NCBI GenBank assembly: GCA_001797695.1
Contig: MGQD01000201.1
Location: forward strand, 1,758 to 8,511
Length of the DNA stretch: 6,754 nucleotides
Direction: 5' to 3'
DNA from: Deltaproteobacteria bacterium RBG_13_49_15
GTDB taxonomy: Bacteria > Desulfobacterota > Desulfobacteria > Desulfobacterales > UBA2156
Made by a program: the position numbers and the translations under genes. Of the stretch, positions 1 through 5,936 are shown piece by piece. The notes under the pieces were generated by a model. The model made no database searches, was not told where the DNA came from, and worked only from the letters and a program-made list of their open reading frames with translations. How positions within the stretch are numbered: the first letter of the stretch is position 1; each line of letters starts with the position of its first letter.

Positions 1-557
1 CCGTGGAAATGAGCAATCTGAATCGCCAGATCCTCCATTGGGAGAAAGATATCGGGAGAAAAAAGGTTGAATCCGGATCGGAAAAGCTCAAAAAAATAAA
101 TCGCGACATACAGGTGGATACGATTTACCATGTCATTTCCAATGAAAATGTACTGTCGATGGTGACCGGCTATGACCTCATCGTTGATGCACTTGACAAC
201 ATGGCTACCCGCTATATTCTGAATAAAGCGGCAGTCGATTTAGACATCCCCTTTTTTCATGGAGCGGTTCATGGATTTGAAGGAAGAGCCATGACGATTC
301 TTCCAGGTGTTTCGGCTTGCCTTCGATGTATGTATAAGGGAACTGTGGATAAAGAAAAATTTCCGGTGATCGGTGTTGCACCCGCAATGATAGGGATTAT
401 TCAGGCCACTGAGGTGATCAAATATATCCTTGGAATCGGCCGACTGCTGACCGACCGGATGCTGATATACGACGGTCTGAACATGTCGTTTTCAGAATTT
501 ACGGTGACAAGAAATCTGCAATGCGACCATTGCGGTTCTAAGGGATCCTTATCATGA
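1..557 (+). CDS. ThiF/MoeB/HesA-family adenylyltransferase (E1-like), 5' end missing
   Basis: This is the C-terminal part (about 184 residues visible) of an E1-like enzyme that adenylates the C-terminal glycine of a MoaD/ThiS-type carrier. The reading frame is open at base 1. The first visible residues are the family motif VEMSNLNRQ, which normally follows the GxGxxG nucleotide-binding strand, so the GTG at base 3 is not a true start and the N-terminus lies outside the window. Numbering from that GTG, visible ATP-site residues are Arg8 (NLNRQ), Lys21 (KVES) and Asp65 (in DALDNMATR). Two Cys pairs, CLRC (106-109) and CDHC (174-177), form the usual structural zinc site. The position where MoeB/ThiF proteins carry a conserved Cys, before GVxAPxIG, is Phe120. 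It overlaps the downstream carrier gene by ATGA, so the two are translationally coupled. Family assignment is secure. Whether it serves molybdopterin, tungstopterin, thiamin or another sulfur transfer is inferred only from the AOR neighbourhood. Confidence 0.9.
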   Translation, partial: VEMSNLNRQILHWEKDIGRKKVESGSEKLKKINRDIQVDTIYHVISNENVLSMVTGYDLIVDALDNMATRYILNKAAVDLDIPFFHGAVHGFEGRAMTILPGVSACLRCMYKGTVDKEKFPVIGVAPAMIGIIQATEVIKYILGIGRLLTDRMLIYDGLNMSFSEFTVTRNLQCDHCGSKGSLS

Positions 558-826
558 GTATCGAGATTCATATTCATAAAACCCACCGACAATTTACAGA
601 CGGCAGCGAAGTGGTCCAAACTCGCGGTAAAACCGTCGGCGACTGCATCCAGGATCTCATTTCACAATATCCGGGGGTAAAGAGCGCTCTTTTTGATAAA
701 AAGGGGAAGTTGATCAATACTGTCGAGATTTATTTGAATATGCAAAGCGCTTATCCTGACGAACTGTTAAAGCCGGTGAAGAACGGGGATAAGATACATA
801 TTGCACTGATGCTGGCAGGCGGATGA
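554..826 (+). CDS. MoaD/ThiS-family small sulfur-carrier protein
   Basis: This is a 90-residue beta-grasp carrier. In the family, the C-terminal glycine is adenylated by the ThiF/MoeB partner and then converted to a thiocarboxylate that donates sulfur, for example to the molybdopterin dithiolene. The evidence is its size, a late hydrophobic stretch (IHIALMLAGG) and a protein that ends exactly on Gly89-Gly90, the hallmark of the family. The mid-protein pattern TVGDCIQDLISQYPG (27-41) matches the helix of MoaD-like proteins, and PVKNGDKIHI (74-83) matches the NGD..I strand before the tail. The start ATG overlaps the stop of the upstream adenylyltransferase (ATGA) and has AAGGGA 8 bases upstream. 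Its closeness to an AOR points to a tungsten/molybdenum cofactor role, but this is inferred; thiamin or another thiolation pathway is possible. A hairpin terminator overlaps its last codons. Confidence 0.88.
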   Translation: MSIEIHIHKTHRQFTDGSEVVQTRGKTVGDCIQDLISQYPGVKSALFDKKGKLINTVEIYLNMQSAYPDELLKPVKNGDKIHIALMLAGG

Positions 827-858
827 CGGCAAAGTAAAAAGTCCGCCTGCTGCTTTTT
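815..858 (+). terminator. Probable intrinsic terminator of the adenylyltransferase-carrier operon
   Basis: A perfect 9-bp inverted repeat, GCAGGCGGA (815-823) and TCCGCCTGC (842-850), is separated by 18 bases and followed by TGC and then five T (854-858). The stem is GC-rich. Its left arm encodes the last three residues of the carrier (Ala-Gly-Gly) and the loop contains its stop codon. The T run exists only in the plus direction, so the terminator should act on the plus-strand operon and not on the convergent minus-strand operon. The loop is longer than usual, which lowers confidence somewhat. Confidence 0.65.
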
Positions 859-883
859 CGGATTCATCAACCCTGTAATACCG

Positions 884-1393
884 TTATGCCTGTGCCGCGT
901 AAAGCACCGCCCCTTCCTTACTTGCCACCGATAAACGATGCGCCGCCGCTTTCTTTTTCTTTATGCTCACATCCCCGGCATCCACATATTCGACGGCTTT
1001 GACCTCACAAAACCGTACACACTGCGGATCACCGTCGCACAAGTCGCATTTGATCACTTTTCTGTCGATGGTATTGAAACTCATGGCGCCGAAAGGGCAC
1101 ACGGAAACGCAGGTCCGGCATCCGATACAGACGTCGTAATCGATTTCCACCCGATTTAATTCCGGATTGCGGGAAATGGCCTTGACCGGGCATCCTTTCA
1201 TGCAGGGTGCATCCTGGCATTGCTGGCAAGACATCGGGACGTAGAGACCTTCCGCTTCCCACTTCATCACCTTGATGCGGCTTCTCATCGGATTCGATAT
1301 GCCGTCATGTTTCACCGAACAAACCAGTTCGCAAAGACGGCAACCGGTGCATTTTTCATAATTGATCATCAGAACTTTGCCTGATTGTTCCAT
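884..1393 (-). CDS. Four-cluster [4Fe-4S] ferredoxin-like electron-transfer subunit of AOR
   Basis: This 169-residue protein has sixteen cysteines in four groups: C15/18/21/25, C56/59/64/68, C89/92/95/99 and C116/119/125/129. That is the four-[4Fe-4S] pattern of the HycB/DmsB/FdhB-type electron-transfer subunits and of the small subunits found with bacterial AOR-family enzymes. Typical motifs include SCQQCxDAPC, CPFGAM and CDLCDGDPQC. It has no signal peptide or membrane segment, so it should be cytoplasmic. The start has AAGGAG (1401-1406) 7 bases upstream. It lies 31 bases after the AOR stop in the same operon, so it most likely carries electrons between the AOR cluster and an external acceptor such as ferredoxin or a flavin subunit. 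The Lys/Ala-rich tail after residue 140 has no cysteines and no recognised function. A paralogue with the same cysteine spacing is encoded at 5937-6437. Confidence 0.9.
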   Translation of the reverse strand: MEQSGKVLMINYEKCTGCRLCELVCSVKHDGISNPMRSRIKVMKWEAEGLYVPMSCQQCQDAPCMKGCPVKAISRNPELNRVEIDYDVCIGCRTCVSVCPFGAMSFNTIDRKVIKCDLCDGDPQCVRFCEVKAVEYVDAGDVSIKKKKAAAHRLSVASKEGAVLYAAQA

Positions 1394-1424
1394 CGATTAT
1401 CTCCTTACGTTGATGATTCTTGCG

Positions 1425-3365
1425 TTACAGCGAACGGGAAGGTTCGTTTTCAAGCCCTAACCGTTTGAGCGTGGCAGGCTTCGGCTTACCGTTTTTATCC
1501 AATCCTTTGTATTCGTAAAACTCGTCGAGCATTTTATTGAATTTTCCCCTGTCAATCGACAGCCCGATCACATCCGGAGCGCCACGACGGCAAGGTTCGT
1601 CAAAGTATCGGTGGTTGAGCGTATCTCCCTTTTTCAAGTCATTCCGTGCCAGCCCTTCCCTGAGATTGAACATCCGTTCGATCATGTTGCACCGCTCTGC
1701 GATGGTCCAGATCTCTTCGGATGTGAATTCAAGACCGGTGTTGTAGTAAATGACTTTCGGCCAATCTTCGAAATTCGGGAGTGTGGCTCCGAGGAAAGTG
1801 GTGTGATACTTGCAGATTCCCAGACAATCGACTGCCATATAGCAGTTTTCCTGCCAATAGACCATCCATGGTTTTCCTTCATACGACGTATGTTCCGAAC
1901 TGAGAGGCCCTTTATAAGGGATGGGGTTGCTGTAAATCCTTCTTAAAACGTCTTCCGGCAAATGATACAGGTCGATGGCCGGACGGCTCCGTAAATGATC
2001 GCTTCCCCTCGATGAAGTAGCCACATTCAGCGCTAGTGCCGGCGTCGCACGTTCATCGGAGTGCAAATTATTCATCCCTTTCACTTGAATCAGATAGTCG
2101 AAGGCATTTTTTCCGATCTTCTCTGCTGCCGGAATTCCGCCATCGGCCAACGTGTCGCCAAGCCATCCCTTCCGGTAGCAAATCCGCTCCACCATCTCCA
2201 GAAGCGCTTCGTCGTTTCCGAACCGAAGGTCGAGACCGTCGGTTTCCTTTTCGGTCAGGATCCCTGCTTCGTAAAGCTCCATGGCCCAAGCGATCATGGA
2301 GCCGGTTTCCAGGTTATCCATCCCGAACTGGTTGACCAGATGGTTTCCGGTTAAAACGGTCACCGCGCTGGTGCATCCGGGTTCTGCTCCAAAGGCGCCC
2401 TGGGAAGTGTATTCAGGTCCTTCATCATATTTCCCGGCATACGGTCCGGAGGGGATCCGATACTGCCCCCGGCAGTGAACCTGGCATGCAAAACAGCCGG
2501 TCATATGGTGAGGACCAACCGTCTCAGTGGCGATTTCATCCAGCCGTTCCGGTTCGATATCGTCGGCATATTCGAGTTGATTGAATTGAAAATTGCGGGT
2601 TCTAAGCCCGCCCCAGCAGTTGGTGGCGCCCCAGATGAACGGAGTTCCCAAGGCGCCTTGTGTCTGATTGACTTTAGCGCTGGTGATCTGATCGATAAAG
2701 CGCTTGTTGTATTCAAAGGCTTCCTGAGCATGCGCAATCCGGATGTCCATGGTTCCCCTGGCGGCAATGGCCTTCAGGTTCTTGGATCCCATAACGCACC
2801 CCATTCCGGTTCTCCCCCCGGAATTTTTGATTCCGGTCATGACATTGGCAAACCGGACGAGGTTCTCTCCGGCAGGGCCGATAACCAAGCTCTTGATTTC
2901 ATCATCCCCTAATTCCTCTCGTATCGCCCATTGAGTCTCGGTGGTGGTTTTACCCCAAAGTTTTCCGGCATCCCGAATTTCAATATTGCCGTTGTGAATA
3001 TAAAGATAAACCGGCTTTTCCGCTTTTCCTTTTATGACCAGGTGGTGAAACCCGGCCCACGCCAACTCGGGAGCGAAAAAACCGCCCATGTTGGTGCTTC
3101 CGAGAAGCCCGGTGAGAGGGGATTTCGCCATGACATGGGTCCGTGCAGTCGCCGATGCGCACGTTGCGGTCAAGATCCCTCCACTCACGATCAGAGGGTT
3201 GTCCGGACTCAGCGGATCGACGCCTTTTTTTGAATAATTGTATAGCAAATAGGCATCCAGTCCTCTCCCGCCCAAATATTTTTTTCGCATCGATATAGGG
3301 ATAGGCTTGATTTGAATCTCCCCGTTCGTTAAATCAATAAACGCAATTTTCCTATCGAGTGCCAT
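1425..3365 (-). CDS. Tungsten-type aldehyde ferredoxin oxidoreductase, full length
   Basis: This 646-residue enzyme matches the AOR family over its whole length. The family oxidises aldehydes to acids at a W (or Mo) bis-pterin centre and passes electrons to a nearby [4Fe-4S] cluster. The N-terminal pterin domain (about 1-210) shows GGRGLDAYL, KSPLTG, STNMGGFF and GRTGMGCVMGSKNLKAI. The cluster cysteines are C291/C294/C298 (CFACQVHC) plus C518 in DCLGIC, matching the C-x2-C-x3-C and DxxGLC pattern of Pyrococcus AOR. Further family motifs are EGPEY (315-319), NQFGMD (345-350) and SRGSDHLR (452-459). Arg75, Asn92 and Arg185 sit where cofactor-contacting residues lie in the archaeal enzyme. The start directly follows the zinc-ribbon stop (TAAATG), with AAGGGGG as ribosome binding site inside the upstream gene. 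The substrate is unknown. The family also includes BamB-type subunits of benzoyl-CoA reductase, but the N-terminus here looks like an ordinary AOR, so I prefer that. Confidence 0.95.
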   Translation of the reverse strand: MALDRKIAFIDLTNGEIQIKPIPISMRKKYLGGRGLDAYLLYNYSKKGVDPLSPDNPLIVSGGILTATCASATARTHVMAKSPLTGLLGSTNMGGFFAPELAWAGFHHLVIKGKAEKPVYLYIHNGNIEIRDAGKLWGKTTTETQWAIREELGDDEIKSLVIGPAGENLVRFANVMTGIKNSGGRTGMGCVMGSKNLKAIAARGTMDIRIAHAQEAFEYNKRFIDQITSAKVNQTQGALGTPFIWGATNCWGGLRTRNFQFNQLEYADDIEPERLDEIATETVGPHHMTGCFACQVHCRGQYRIPSGPYAGKYDEGPEYTSQGAFGAEPGCTSAVTVLTGNHLVNQFGMDNLETGSMIAWAMELYEAGILTEKETDGLDLRFGNDEALLEMVERICYRKGWLGDTLADGGIPAAEKIGKNAFDYLIQVKGMNNLHSDERATPALALNVATSSRGSDHLRSRPAIDLYHLPEDVLRRIYSNPIPYKGPLSSEHTSYEGKPWMVYWQENCYMAVDCLGICKYHTTFLGATLPNFEDWPKVIYYNTGLEFTSEEIWTIAERCNMIERMFNLREGLARNDLKKGDTLNHRYFDEPCRRGAPDVIGLSIDRGKFNKMLDEFYEYKGLDKNGKPKPATLKRLGLENEPSRSL

Positions 3366-3659
3366 TTATTTGCCCCCTTTGCTCTCTGCTTTTAAAGTCG
3401 CCGCGCCGCCTTTTCCAGCGAATGTTTTTTTGGCAATTTCCCTGTTCACATCCCATACCGGTCCGCGGATTCTCGGCAATGTCGGATTCACCCAAAACAA
3501 CCGGTATTCCATACCGCAGGTTGGACATTTGGCATGATCTGCCCCGGGAGCGGGCTGAATCCTCCCCATGCAACTGGGGTTATGGCATCTGACTTTGCCG
3601 AAGGATCGCGTCTTCCGCAGGGTTTCGGCTGCCGAAGTCTTTTTTTCATCAATGGCCAT
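3366..3659 (-). CDS. Small zinc-ribbon protein, first gene of the AOR operon
   Basis: I do not recognise a named family for this 97-residue protein. It has four cysteines in a zinc-ribbon arrangement, CHNPSC (25-30) and CPTC (45-48), followed by an aromatic/proline-rich stretch (EYRLFWVNPTLP) and a basic Gly/Lys/Ala-rich tail. No signal peptide or membrane segment is visible. The start has AAGGAG (3666-3671) 6 bases upstream. The stop codon is immediately followed by the AOR start codon, so translation of the two is tightly coupled and their amounts are probably matched. Position and coupling suggest a role tied to AOR, such as assembly, cofactor insertion or an extra electron-transfer or structural subunit, but this is inference only. 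A rubredoxin-like iron site is less likely because the first pair is C-x4-C rather than C-x2-C. Confidence 0.75.
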   Translation of the reverse strand: MAIDEKKTSAAETLRKTRSFGKVRCHNPSCMGRIQPAPGADHAKCPTCGMEYRLFWVNPTLPRIRGPVWDVNREIAKKTFAGKGGAATLKAESKGGK

Positions 3660-3665
3660 GATATT

Positions 3666-3671
3666 CTCCTT
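3666..3671 (-). promoter_or_regulatory. Ribosome binding site of the zinc-ribbon gene
   Basis: AAGGAG on the minus strand sits 6 bases before the ATG at 3659. It supports this start and the reality of the small gene. Confidence 0.8.
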
Positions 3672-3687
3672 TCTTCACTCAATGTGC

Positions 3688-3720
3688 AAAAGCGCTTTTA
3701 AATCGCTCGACTCAAGCGAT
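3688..3720 (-). repeat. Palindrome and inverted repeat in the leader of the AOR operon
   Basis: Between the inferred start of transcription (about 3792) and the zinc-ribbon gene lie a perfect 12-bp palindrome, AAAAGCGCTTTT (3688-3699), and right beside it an inverted repeat ATCGCT/AGCGAT (3702-3707 and 3715-3720, 7-base loop). A weaker odd palindrome GCCGA-C-TCGGC follows at 3725-3735. No T run follows the hairpin, so it is not an intrinsic terminator. It could be a second operator or a leader RNA structure. The function is unknown. Confidence 0.4.
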
Positions 3721-3763
3721 GTTTGCCGACTCGGCCGAACGATTTTTAATATTCATAATCGAT

Positions 3764-3785
3764 TTTGTTCTTCATTATGAACAAA
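3764..3785. promoter_or_regulatory. Operator copy 1, AOR-operon side (probable IclR-family site)
   Basis: A perfect 7-bp inverted repeat, TTTGTTC (3764-3770) and GAACAAA (3779-3785), with an 8-base spacer. Read on the minus strand it agrees with the second copy at 3917-3938 in 18 of 22 positions, including the first 13 bases. It lies just downstream of the inferred minus-strand promoter, where a bound protein would block transcription of the AOR operon. The GTTC/GAAC arms fit the dyad sites of IclR-family proteins in general. That the adjacent IclR protein is the binder is inference. Confidence 0.65.
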
Positions 3786-3798
3786 TAATTATTGCATT

Positions 3799-3826
3799 TT
3801 TCTATCATAATAATACACTTTGTCAA
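3799..3826 (-). promoter_or_regulatory. Predicted sigma-70-type promoter of the AOR operon
   Basis: Read on the minus strand, a perfect -35 box TTGACA (3826-3821) is followed after 16 bases by TAGAAA (3804-3799), which matches 4 of 6 bases of TATAAT. Transcription would start near 3792 and leave a leader of about 130 bases. The operator at 3764-3785 begins 13 bases after the -10 box. The -35 is convincing; the -10 is only fair. Confidence 0.5.
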
Positions 3827-3876
3827 GAAAAAAATACTGAAATAATGGGCTATTTTTTGATATTTATAATTTCGTG

Positions 3877-3905
3877 TTGACAAATACAGCCCTATAAAAT
3901 AAATT
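3877..3905 (+). promoter_or_regulatory. Predicted sigma-70-type promoter of the iclR-like gene
   Basis: A perfect -35 box TTGACA (3877-3882), a 17-base spacer and TAAATT (3900-3905) as -10. Transcription would start near 3912, about 28 bases before the ATG. Operator copy 2 begins 11 bases after the -10 box, so it would cover the start of transcription and the translation start region. Confidence 0.55.
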
Positions 3906-3916
3906 ATAAAACAAAT

Positions 3917-3938
3917 TTTGTTCATAATGGCGAACGAG
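3917..3938. promoter_or_regulatory. Operator copy 2, regulator side (probable autoregulation)
   Basis: TTTGTTC (3917-3923), an 8-base spacer, then GAACGAG (3932-3938): the same layout as the site at 3764-3785 with a less perfect right arm. The left arm also forms an odd palindrome AACAAA-T-TTTGTT (3910-3922). It ends 1 base before the ATG of the regulator gene and so overlaps its ribosome binding region. This arrangement suggests that the IclR protein represses itself. Confidence 0.6.
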
Positions 3939-3939
3939 A

Positions 3940-4707
3940 ATGGAAACCTATCAAGCACCTACGGTCCGAAAAGCCTTTCAGATCCTTTCCCTGGTTTGCG
4001 AAACCAGTCAGGGAGTCCGCCTCAGCGAGCTTTCTAAACAGCTAAAGATCAGCAAAAGCACCGTGCATGGGATTGTTTCGGCCTTGGAAGATATCGGCGC
4101 CCTCATCCGGAACCCACTTACCAAAAGGTTTACCCTGGGAATAACCCTTTTTGAACTCGGAAAAGCGGCATTTTCCCGCATCGACCTGAAAGAAACCGCC
4201 CGGCCGATTATGGAACATCTCATGGAGCTAGCCCAGGAGTCGGTTTTTCTCGGTGTCAGAAACGGTGAACATGTCACTATTCTCCATATTGTCGAATCGA
4301 AGCAGGATTTAAAAATAACGGCTCCTGTTGGAACACGGATTCCGCTTCTTGCAGGCGCAACAGGAAAAGTATTTATGGCTTGTATGACGGATGAATGGAT
4401 TCGAACTCTGATTCAGAAAAAAGGAATCCGCAAATATACCGAGCACAGTATTACTAACCCGGAGCGATTTCTCAAGGAGATTCGCAAAGCAAGACAAAAC
4501 GGCTTTGCCGTAGACGATGAAGAATATATCAGCGGCGTTCGGGCAGTTGCGGCGTCCATCAAATCCGAAGGGGTGCCGAATTCCGCCATCTGGGTTGTAG
4601 GATTTAAACCGCGGATGACCAGAGAAAAAATATCGATATTGGTAAAAGAAACGCGACAGGTCGCGGAAACAATCAGTGAGCGGATCAAGTCTCAGACGGT
4701 TTTCTGA
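3940..4707 (+). CDS. IclR-family transcriptional regulator
   Basis: This 255-residue protein has the standard IclR length and layout. An N-terminal winged helix-turn-helix spans about residues 6-65 (APTVRKAFQILSLVCE, recognition helix near SKSTVHGIVSALEDIG). An effector-binding domain follows from about 75, with the family hallmarks IPLLAGATGKVFMA (134-147) and GFAVDDEEYISGVRAVAASI (178-197). IclR proteins bind a small molecule, often an aromatic or other organic acid, and repress or activate neighbouring catabolic genes. The start at 3940 fits the family N-terminus, but the ribosome binding site is weak (only GAGA just before ATG) and the region is covered by an operator-like dyad. It is divergent from the AOR operon, with 280 bases between, and is followed 51 bases later by the AOR-like gene with no terminator, so it probably heads that operon. 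The effector is unknown; an aldehyde or acid handled by the AOR would be logical. Confidence 0.93.
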   Translation: METYQAPTVRKAFQILSLVCETSQGVRLSELSKQLKISKSTVHGIVSALEDIGALIRNPLTKRFTLGITLFELGKAAFSRIDLKETARPIMEHLMELAQESVFLGVRNGEHVTILHIVESKQDLKITAPVGTRIPLLAGATGKVFMACMTDEWIRTLIQKKGIRKYTEHSITNPERFLKEIRKARQNGFAVDDEEYISGVRAVAASIKSEGVPNSAIWVVGFKPRMTREKISILVKETRQVAETISERIKSQTVF

Positions 4708-4758
4708 AAGCTTAAGGGGATCAATCGTGTTTCACGCATCCATGCATGAGGGCCGGTC

Positions 4759-5922
4759 ATGGCGCTAAATAGAAAGATAGCCCATATTGATCTTGCCAGC
4801 CACCAGGTCGAAGTTTGTCATATCCCTTACGAATGGCGACGCAAATTTTTGAGCGGCAGGGGGCTCGGCGCCTATCTTCTTTTTAGAAATTTGACCAGAG
4901 GGTGCGACCCGCTAAAACCTCCCAATTGCGCTGTCATCAGCACAGGGATTCTCGGGGCGACCGGCGCCGGGTTTTTTGAATGTGCCGGCGTTGCGACAAA
5001 GTCACCTTTGACCCGCCTTGTAACATTTTTTCCGGTTTTCGGAGGATTTGCCGGAGAAATGCGATGGGCCGGATATGATCACCTGATTATAACCGGCAAG
5101 GCAAAACACCCGATTTTCCTTTGTATTCGAAATGGAGAGATCGAACTCCGGGATGGGAAACGCCTGACAGGGAAAAGCGCCCCAGAATCCTTTGCCATCA
5201 TTCGGAAAGATCTGAAAGACGACGATATCCGGGCCATCCTCATCGACCCGCCCGGAGAGGATCGGATCGGTTTGTCAGGCATCATCACCGACTGCGGCTG
5301 GTCATCGGGAAAAACCGGGTTGGGATCGGTCTTAAACAGTAAAAATATTAAGGGTATCGTTTGCCGGGGGGGCCTGGATCTGGAAGTTAAGCACCCGTCA
5401 AAACTTCTGTCATATTATAAGGAGCTTTTTGATCGGTTCGTCGGAAGTAGCGACTGGTCTTTTAAAACGGATCCGTTTATGCCGGAAGCGCCATCTTCTT
5501 TTACCGGAGAAGAACTTATTGCTCATTCGCAATGGGGGATGAAGATGCCGCGGATGGAAATAAATGAGATGATTGCCGACTCCCTTGGACTTTGCAATTT
5601 TTTTTCTTCCGATCGGACTCCCATCCATTCGATAGGCGCCATTTTTCATAACCTGATCCAAATGGCATCCGGCCTGGAAATCAGTGAATCGGATTTGATT
5701 GATATTGCTTTCCGCTGCCGTGCCATAGAACGGTTGCTCGATATCAGGGAAACATCTGTCGATGAGAATTTAAGAAAAACGTCTTCTTCAGGAATTATGA
5801 AAAAAGATTACCGGAACTTTTCCGAATTCTACCGGGAAAACGGCTGGGATAAGCGATCGCTGGTAAAATTGCGTGTTTTGAAGACACTGGAAATCGATGA
5901 GCTTTGGCCCCTCATGCGATAA
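4759..5922 (+). CDS. AOR-like protein with a large internal deletion, probably non-catalytic
   Basis: This 387-residue protein is colinear with the intact AOR at 1425-3365 through about residue 230, without gaps (29 identities in the first 60 residues by hand count). It then resumes the AOR C-terminal part: Asp274-SLGL-Cys279 matches AOR Asp513-CLGI-Cys518, and the next 52 residues to DIRE match without gaps. About 240 residues in between are missing, including the C-x2-C-x3-C cluster motif and the EGPEY and SRGSDHLR regions. In the pterin domain, AOR Arg75, Asn92 and Arg185 are replaced by Cys75, Pro92 and Lys185. An ordinary AOR active site therefore seems impossible. Still, the frame is intact, GAGGG lies 6 bases before the ATG, and ferredoxin genes follow closely. 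It may be a non-catalytic partner, a scaffold, or a decaying duplicate; I cannot decide. The gene is intact, not frameshifted, so I call it a CDS. Confidence 0.85.
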   Translation: MALNRKIAHIDLASHQVEVCHIPYEWRRKFLSGRGLGAYLLFRNLTRGCDPLKPPNCAVISTGILGATGAGFFECAGVATKSPLTRLVTFFPVFGGFAGEMRWAGYDHLIITGKAKHPIFLCIRNGEIELRDGKRLTGKSAPESFAIIRKDLKDDDIRAILIDPPGEDRIGLSGIITDCGWSSGKTGLGSVLNSKNIKGIVCRGGLDLEVKHPSKLLSYYKELFDRFVGSSDWSFKTDPFMPEAPSSFTGEELIAHSQWGMKMPRMEINEMIADSLGLCNFFSSDRTPIHSIGAIFHNLIQMASGLEISESDLIDIAFRCRAIERLLDIRETSVDENLRKTSSSGIMKKDYRNFSEFYRENGWDKRSLVKLRVLKTLEIDELWPLMR

Positions 5923-5924
5923 TC

Positions 5925-5929
5925 GGAGG
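5925..5929 (+). promoter_or_regulatory. Ribosome binding site that fixes the start of the second four-cluster ferredoxin
   Basis: GGAGG lies 7 bases before the ATG at 5937. An in-frame ATG at 5904 lies inside the upstream AOR-like gene and has no such site, so the downstream ATG is preferred. The protein then starts MNSKLVVADP, right before the first cluster motif, like its paralogue. Confidence 0.8.
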
Positions 5930-5936
5930 CGATTTT

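Noticed and set aside
3..5. GTG at base 3 as the real start of the adenylyltransferase
   Set aside because: The protein would begin inside the VExSNLxRQ motif and lack its nucleotide-binding strand, so the gene is cut by the window edge.
2475..2912. A plus-strand open frame of 145 codons opposite the AOR gene
   Set aside because: It is antisense to strongly conserved AOR coding sequence and has no family motif. Open antisense frames are expected from the codon use of this gene.
1425..3365. Assignment of the full-length AOR as BamB of class II benzoyl-CoA reductase
   Set aside because: The pairing of a 646-residue AOR with a four-cluster ferredoxin resembles BamB-BamC, but the N-terminus is that of ordinary AORs and no other bam-type gene is in the window.
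3660..3792. A molybdenum/tungsten cofactor riboswitch in the AOR leader
   Set aside because: The leader has dyads, but I do not see the conserved sequence blocks of the known cofactor riboswitch, so I list only the repeats.
3746..3958. A minus-strand open frame of 70 codons across the divergent control region
   Set aside because: It consists of AT-rich sequence rich in Ile, Phe, Tyr and Lys, has no ribosome binding site I can see, and covers both promoters and both operators. It reads as a chance frame in non-coding DNA.
4708..4758. A separate promoter or terminator between the iclR-like and AOR-like genes
   Set aside because: The 51 bases contain an ATGCAT palindrome but no hairpin with a T run, no TTGACA-like box and no copy of the TTTGTTC operator.
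5904..5936. In-frame upstream ATG for the second four-cluster ferredoxin
   Set aside because: It lies inside the end of the AOR-like gene without a ribosome binding site, whereas the ATG at 5937 has GGAGG 7 bases before it and fits the paralogue's N-terminus.
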